The notes beneath the pieces were generated by a model, which worked only from the letters and a program-made list of their open reading frames with translations, did not search any database and was not told the DNA's origin. A stretch of 12,040 nt of DNA from Acholeplasmataceae bacterium. GTDB lineage: Bacteria; Bacillota_I; Bacilli_A; Acholeplasmatales; Acholeplasmataceae. The stretch covers positions 1-12,040 of the forward strand of contig DNNX01000057.1 of NCBI GenBank assembly GCA_003497445.1, written 5' to 3'. The position numbers and the translations under genes were made by a program. Shown piece by piece: positions 10,408 to 12,040 of this stretch (position 1 is the first letter of the stretch; the number at the start of each line of letters is the position of its first letter).

Positions 10408-12040
10408 ATGAAAAAAATTATTTCAGGAAGCATCATGTTACTCATCTTATTTTTATTAGTAGGATGTCAAAATGAACAAAAAGAAGATATTCCATTAGAA
10501 AAGGAAATTACGTTGGTATCAGGCTTAGAAGATATCAACCATCCTGTAGGAAAATATTTTAATCCGTTAGATCAGGTGTTCATGCTCAATGAATATCAAG
10601 ATAATGTAAAACATTTATTTGAAGTCAAAGGCTTTGTTGATTATGGAACTGTAGGCTCATATACACTAAGTTATGATATGACTTATGGTGAGGCATCATT
10701 TTCATATGAACGCACTATCACCGTAACAAATGATCCAATACAAACACTACAAGCGCCAGCTGTATCATCTGATACGTCAATGTTTTTAGGGTCTGGGACA
10801 TTAAGAACAGGTACTGCACCGGATATGACGCATGCTGCAAATCCAACATTTATTGATAATGATCTCAAACAATATGCAATTCCATCAAGTTCATGGTGGA
10901 CATCTCTTATTGTTCAAGCAAAAGGCGGAGGGAATGGTATTTACACCAATCCATATCGTGTATCCTTTCAAGGACAAGGGGCAGAATTTACAAATGCAAA
11001 TAAAGGATTTGTTCAATATTGGGAGCCAGATGGTTATAATACAATGGCGAATTTCTCACTGGCTATTAAAGATGTATACGTAAAAACAACAACGCTTCAA
11101 TCCAATTATGACACGTATGTTACAGGGTATGGTGACAATCACGTAGAAGTTGCTTTAAGAAACCCGGGTGATTTAAAAGATCATATGATCGTTACAATGG
11201 CACAAGGCTCTCCATATGTTTTTTATCAAGTCTTAGATAAAAATAGTGCCATCGTAGAACTTACTAAAGAAGGGAATCAAGGCTATGAATTTTTTAGTAC
11301 AAGTGGATTACGTATAGAAGAGGATACTTATACTGGAGATGGTCTTGTTGTTAAAATAAAAGGAAAACATGTTGGCTATCAAACAACCTATCCGCAAGGT
11401 GTAGGACAACCTATTTTTGAGGATGTTTATATGTACTTATCTACACCGGAAGATACGTTGATGACATTTACAGAACAAGGGATACGTTTATCAATGGATA
11501 TGTATAATATGTTTTCTTTATCGACTATAAATGGTATTTCTGATGCGAAAACATTGAAAGAAGCATCTAGAATGATTCCGATTGATACCGATGCGAGTTA
11601 TGAAGTCATTGAAGCGACATCTGAAGTACATACAACATTTACTACAAGTTATATTAATCCAACAAAAGCATCTATTACGCCACTCATCATGGTGTTGCCG
11701 CACCATCAACAATACAGTGACTTAGAATATATTGACTTTAGTTTGACCACAGCAAGAGGTGAGATTTTAACAACTCAAGGCAATCAATTTAAAACAACAC
11801 ACATGTTTCATGGTGTGATTCCAAATTATAGTTTATCTAGTTCAACTTTTGATGCAGCGACGCAAGAGATGTATTTTGAATCTTTAGATACGCTGAGTCA
11901 AACAGATGATTTGGAGAATTTACTAAATGATCCTGCACCATATTGGAATGGTAAAGTGTTATTTCCGTTAGCACAGTCGCTTATTGCAGCCAATGAAATG
12001 AACAGTGAGTATGAAACTATTTTTATTGCAAGATTAAAAC
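10408..12040 (+). CDS. GH81 endo-beta-1,3-glucanase lipoprotein, 3' end outside the window
   Basis: This is a surface-anchored endo-1,3-beta-glucanase of glycoside hydrolase family 81, cut off by the window edge after 544 codons with no stop. The signal peptide ends in the lipobox L-V-G-C, so Cys20 is the lipid anchor. Residues about 33-108 form an Ig-like DUF5011-type domain (FNPL near 51-54, F-V-D-Y-G-T-V-G-S-Y-T-L-S-Y near 76-89, ending T-I-T-V-T-N). The GH81 beta-sandwich begins near 112: IPSSSWWTSLIVQ (158-170), YTNPY (179-183), QGSPYVFYQV near 265, and LPHH (430-433). YWNGK (512-516) and the helices after it begin the catalytic barrel. The catalytic acidic residues lie beyond the window and cannot be checked. 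The ATG has AGGAGA upstream. The promoter carries tandem LacI-type and cre-like operators, implying induction by sugar and glucose-type repression. Confidence 0.88.
   Translation, partial: MKKIISGSIMLLILFLLVGCQNEQKEDIPLEKEITLVSGLEDINHPVGKYFNPLDQVFMLNEYQDNVKHLFEVKGFVDYGTVGSYTLSYDMTYGEASFSYERTITVTNDPIQTLQAPAVSSDTSMFLGSGTLRTGTAPDMTHAANPTFIDNDLKQYAIPSSSWWTSLIVQAKGGGNGIYTNPYRVSFQGQGAEFTNANKGFVQYWEPDGYNTMANFSLAIKDVYVKTTTLQSNYDTYVTGYGDNHVEVALRNPGDLKDHMIVTMAQGSPYVFYQVLDKNSAIVELTKEGNQGYEFFSTSGLRIEEDTYTGDGLVVKIKGKHVGYQTTYPQGVGQPIFEDVYMYLSTPEDTLMTFTEQGIRLSMDMYNMFSLSTINGISDAKTLKEASRMIPIDTDASYEVIEATSEVHTTFTTSYINPTKASITPLIMVLPHHQQYSDLEYIDFSLTTARGEILTTQGNQFKTTHMFHGVIPNYSLSSSTFDAATQEMYFESLDTLSQTDDLENLLNDPAPYWNGKVLFPLAQSLIAANEMNSEYETIFIARLK

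Noticed and set aside
10683..11712. Short frames on both strands inside the GH81 gene (10683-10868 minus, 10832-11083 plus, 11518-11712 minus)
   Set aside because: The GH81 frame is open throughout and matches the family; these frames have no start signals or recognisable content.
1..12040. CRISPR arrays, tRNA or rRNA genes, insertion sequences, phage genes
   Set aside because: No spaced direct repeats, cloverleaf-like segments, transposase motifs or terminal repeats were seen on either strand.

Overview
The window is compact, AT-rich bacterial DNA with short intergenic gaps, strong AAGGAG-type ribosome binding sites, many extended -10 promoters (TGnTATAAT) and rho-independent hairpins at most gene ends. 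UGA is a true stop (for example 4432-4434 and 8252-8254) and Trp is always UGG, so this is the standard code, not the Mycoplasma code. Low GC, lipoprotein enzymes and no outer-membrane or wall genes suggest a monoderm Bacillota or Mollicutes relative. An Acholeplasma/Izemoplasma-like organism is my best guess, but it is not proven by the sequence.

Layout. 1-460: a VOC (bleomycin-resistance-like) protein gene behind a 9-bp dyad. 465-2140 (minus): a two-gene ABC-2 exporter operon with an ATGA overlap. 2245-2643: a PhnB-like VOC protein gene, divergent from the ABC operon across a shared 8-bp dyad. 2734-4434: a GH16 laminarinase-like lipoprotein gene followed 9 bases later by a COG3910-type ATPase gene. 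4465-6834 (minus): three genes encoding two paralogous HTH-plus-helical-repeat regulators (Rgg/RRNPP-like) and a DUF998-like membrane protein. 6884-7666 (minus): a full-length heliorhodopsin gene. 7778-8697: cyclophilin and nucleoside diphosphate kinase genes with an ATGA overlap. 8762-9346: a CDP-alcohol phosphatidyltransferase gene. 9409-9738: a zinc-ribbon TM2 protein gene. 9840-10325: a SOUL-family heme-binding protein gene. 10408 to the window end: the first 544 codons of a GH81 endo-beta-1,3-glucanase lipoprotein, with a tandem pair of LacI/CcpA-type operators in its promoter.

How they fit together. GH16 and GH81 are both predicted surface lipoproteins acting on beta-1,3-glucan (laminarin-type) chains, so the cell probably feeds on algal or fungal glucan. 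The heliorhodopsin has the retinal lysine (K238), the counterion (E105) and the other family-defining residues, so it should be a working light sensor or light-modulated membrane protein. It lies upstream of a probable regulatory operon and shares an overlapping promoter region with the cyclophilin-ndk operon. No retinal or carotenoid biosynthesis gene is in the window. The heliorhodopsin with its regulator neighbours is the most notable content; the next is the double-operator promoter of GH81.
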